Positions 12,902 through 13,183 of a stretch of DNA of 13,183 bases are shown in pieces. The notes beneath the pieces are model-generated. The model was given only the letters and a program-made list of their open reading frames with translations, had not been told where the DNA came from and made no database searches. Position numbers and translations under genes: made by a program. Each line of letters begins with the position of its first letter. Position 1 is the first letter of the stretch. Source of the stretch: Propionibacteriaceae bacterium (GTDB taxonomy: Bacteria; Actinomycetota; Actinomycetes; Propionibacteriales; Propionibacteriaceae); NCBI GenBank assembly GCA_003153855.1, contig PMBM01000032.1:1-13183 (forward strand). The letters are read 5' to 3'.

Positions 12902-13183
12902 ATGAGACAGCTCCCCCCAGGAATGATCCGCGCATGCTCTCAGGCGCTGGAACAACACCTGGACGAGGTGAGCTCGTACATTTCGCCGGAGGCCGCTGCC
13001 GTCCTGTGGAGGGTTGCGACCGACACGCCGAAGACCGGGATGGGTGGCGAGGGGATCCTCGCGGCCCGTGACGCTCTGCCGGGTGGGGTCGCCGACAGCA
13101 TCACGGGATCCCTGGCCGGCCACCTGCCCGCTGTACTCGTTCCGTTCCTCGGTCCGCTCGACCCACGCGATCCGTTCGGCGGC
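12902..13183 (+). CDS. Unrecognised protein, N-terminal 94 residues (runs off the right edge)
   Basis: An open frame starts at ATG 12902 and stays open for 94 codons to the end of the window. It begins MRQLPPGMIRACSQALEQHL and continues with helix-like stretches: EVSSYISPEAAAVLWRVA, a Gly-rich GMGGEGILAARDALPGG, and SITGSLAGHLPAVLVPFLGPLDPRDPFGG. Composition and third-position GC look like a real gene. No membrane segment or signal peptide is convincing. I do not recognise the family. It starts 63 bases after the DUF721 stop with no ribosome binding site, suggesting its own leaderless promoter. Actinobacterial origins often have gyrB in this position, and this is clearly not gyrB. An in-frame ATG at codon 8 (12923) is an alternative start. 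Confidence 0.55.
   Translation, partial: MRQLPPGMIRACSQALEQHLDEVSSYISPEAAAVLWRVATDTPKTGMGGEGILAARDALPGGVADSITGSLAGHLPAVLVPFLGPLDPRDPFGG

Noticed and set aside
12275..13123. 282-codon minus-strand open frame across DUF721 and the right end
   Set aside because: Arg/Val/Leu/Gly-rich shadow translation, antisense to DUF721; no plausible start context or motif.
1..13183. CRISPR arrays, insertion sequences, tRNA or rRNA genes
   Set aside because: No regularly spaced repeats, transposase motifs, terminal inverted repeats with duplications, or RNA gene signatures were seen on either strand.

Overview
This window is the replication-origin region of a high-GC (roughly two-thirds G+C by eye) actinobacterium. 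The gene order parB-parA / rsmG-jag-yidC-yidD-rnpA-rpmH / dnaA / dnaN-recF-DUF721 is the conserved actinobacterial origin neighbourhood. A 463-residue DnaA with a short linker, an oriC between dnaA and dnaN, TTGTCCACA-type DnaA boxes and a 45-residue L34 fit this. My best guess is a Nocardioidaceae-type organism (Nocardioides or Aeromicrobium relative). That is inference from overall feel and was not confirmed by any search.

Layout: 1-1081 (minus) holds the 5' part of parB and all of parA, with an almost perfect parS site inside parA. 1467-4005 (plus) is a ferrous-iron transport operon feoA-feoB-feoC with a candidate IdeR/DtxR box abutting feoA. It sits between parA and rsmG, which are usually adjacent. 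4015-7149 (minus) is the compact rpmH-rnpA-yidD-yidC-jag-rsmG unit for ribosomal protein L34, RNase P, membrane protein insertion and 16S rRNA methylation. 7150-7595 is the divergent rpmH/dnaA control region, with an inverted pair of DnaA boxes. 7596-8987 is dnaA, followed by a RibD/DHFR-like reductase gene (9027-9551) that is not part of the standard order. 9552-9983 is the probable oriC: DnaA boxes, two head-to-tail abutting box pairs, a CTA-repeat resembling a DnaA-trio, and an AT-rich stretch. 9984-12838 is dnaN-recF-DUF721/dciA. The window ends inside an unrecognised open reading frame starting at 12902, where gyrB would often be expected nearby.

Together the genes initiate replication (DnaA at oriC, DciA-type helicase loading, beta clamp), repair stalled forks (RecF) and segregate the origin (ParA/ParB/parS). 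They also make core translation and membrane-insertion components. The iron-uptake operon and the small reductase are the accessory insertions. I see no mobile elements, tRNA/rRNA genes or CRISPR arrays. The points most worth a second look are a cysteine cluster inside the FeoB G domain, the DnaA-trio-like origin architecture, the candidate leaderless IdeR-controlled feoA promoter, and strong over-use of CGTACG even at the cost of rare codons.
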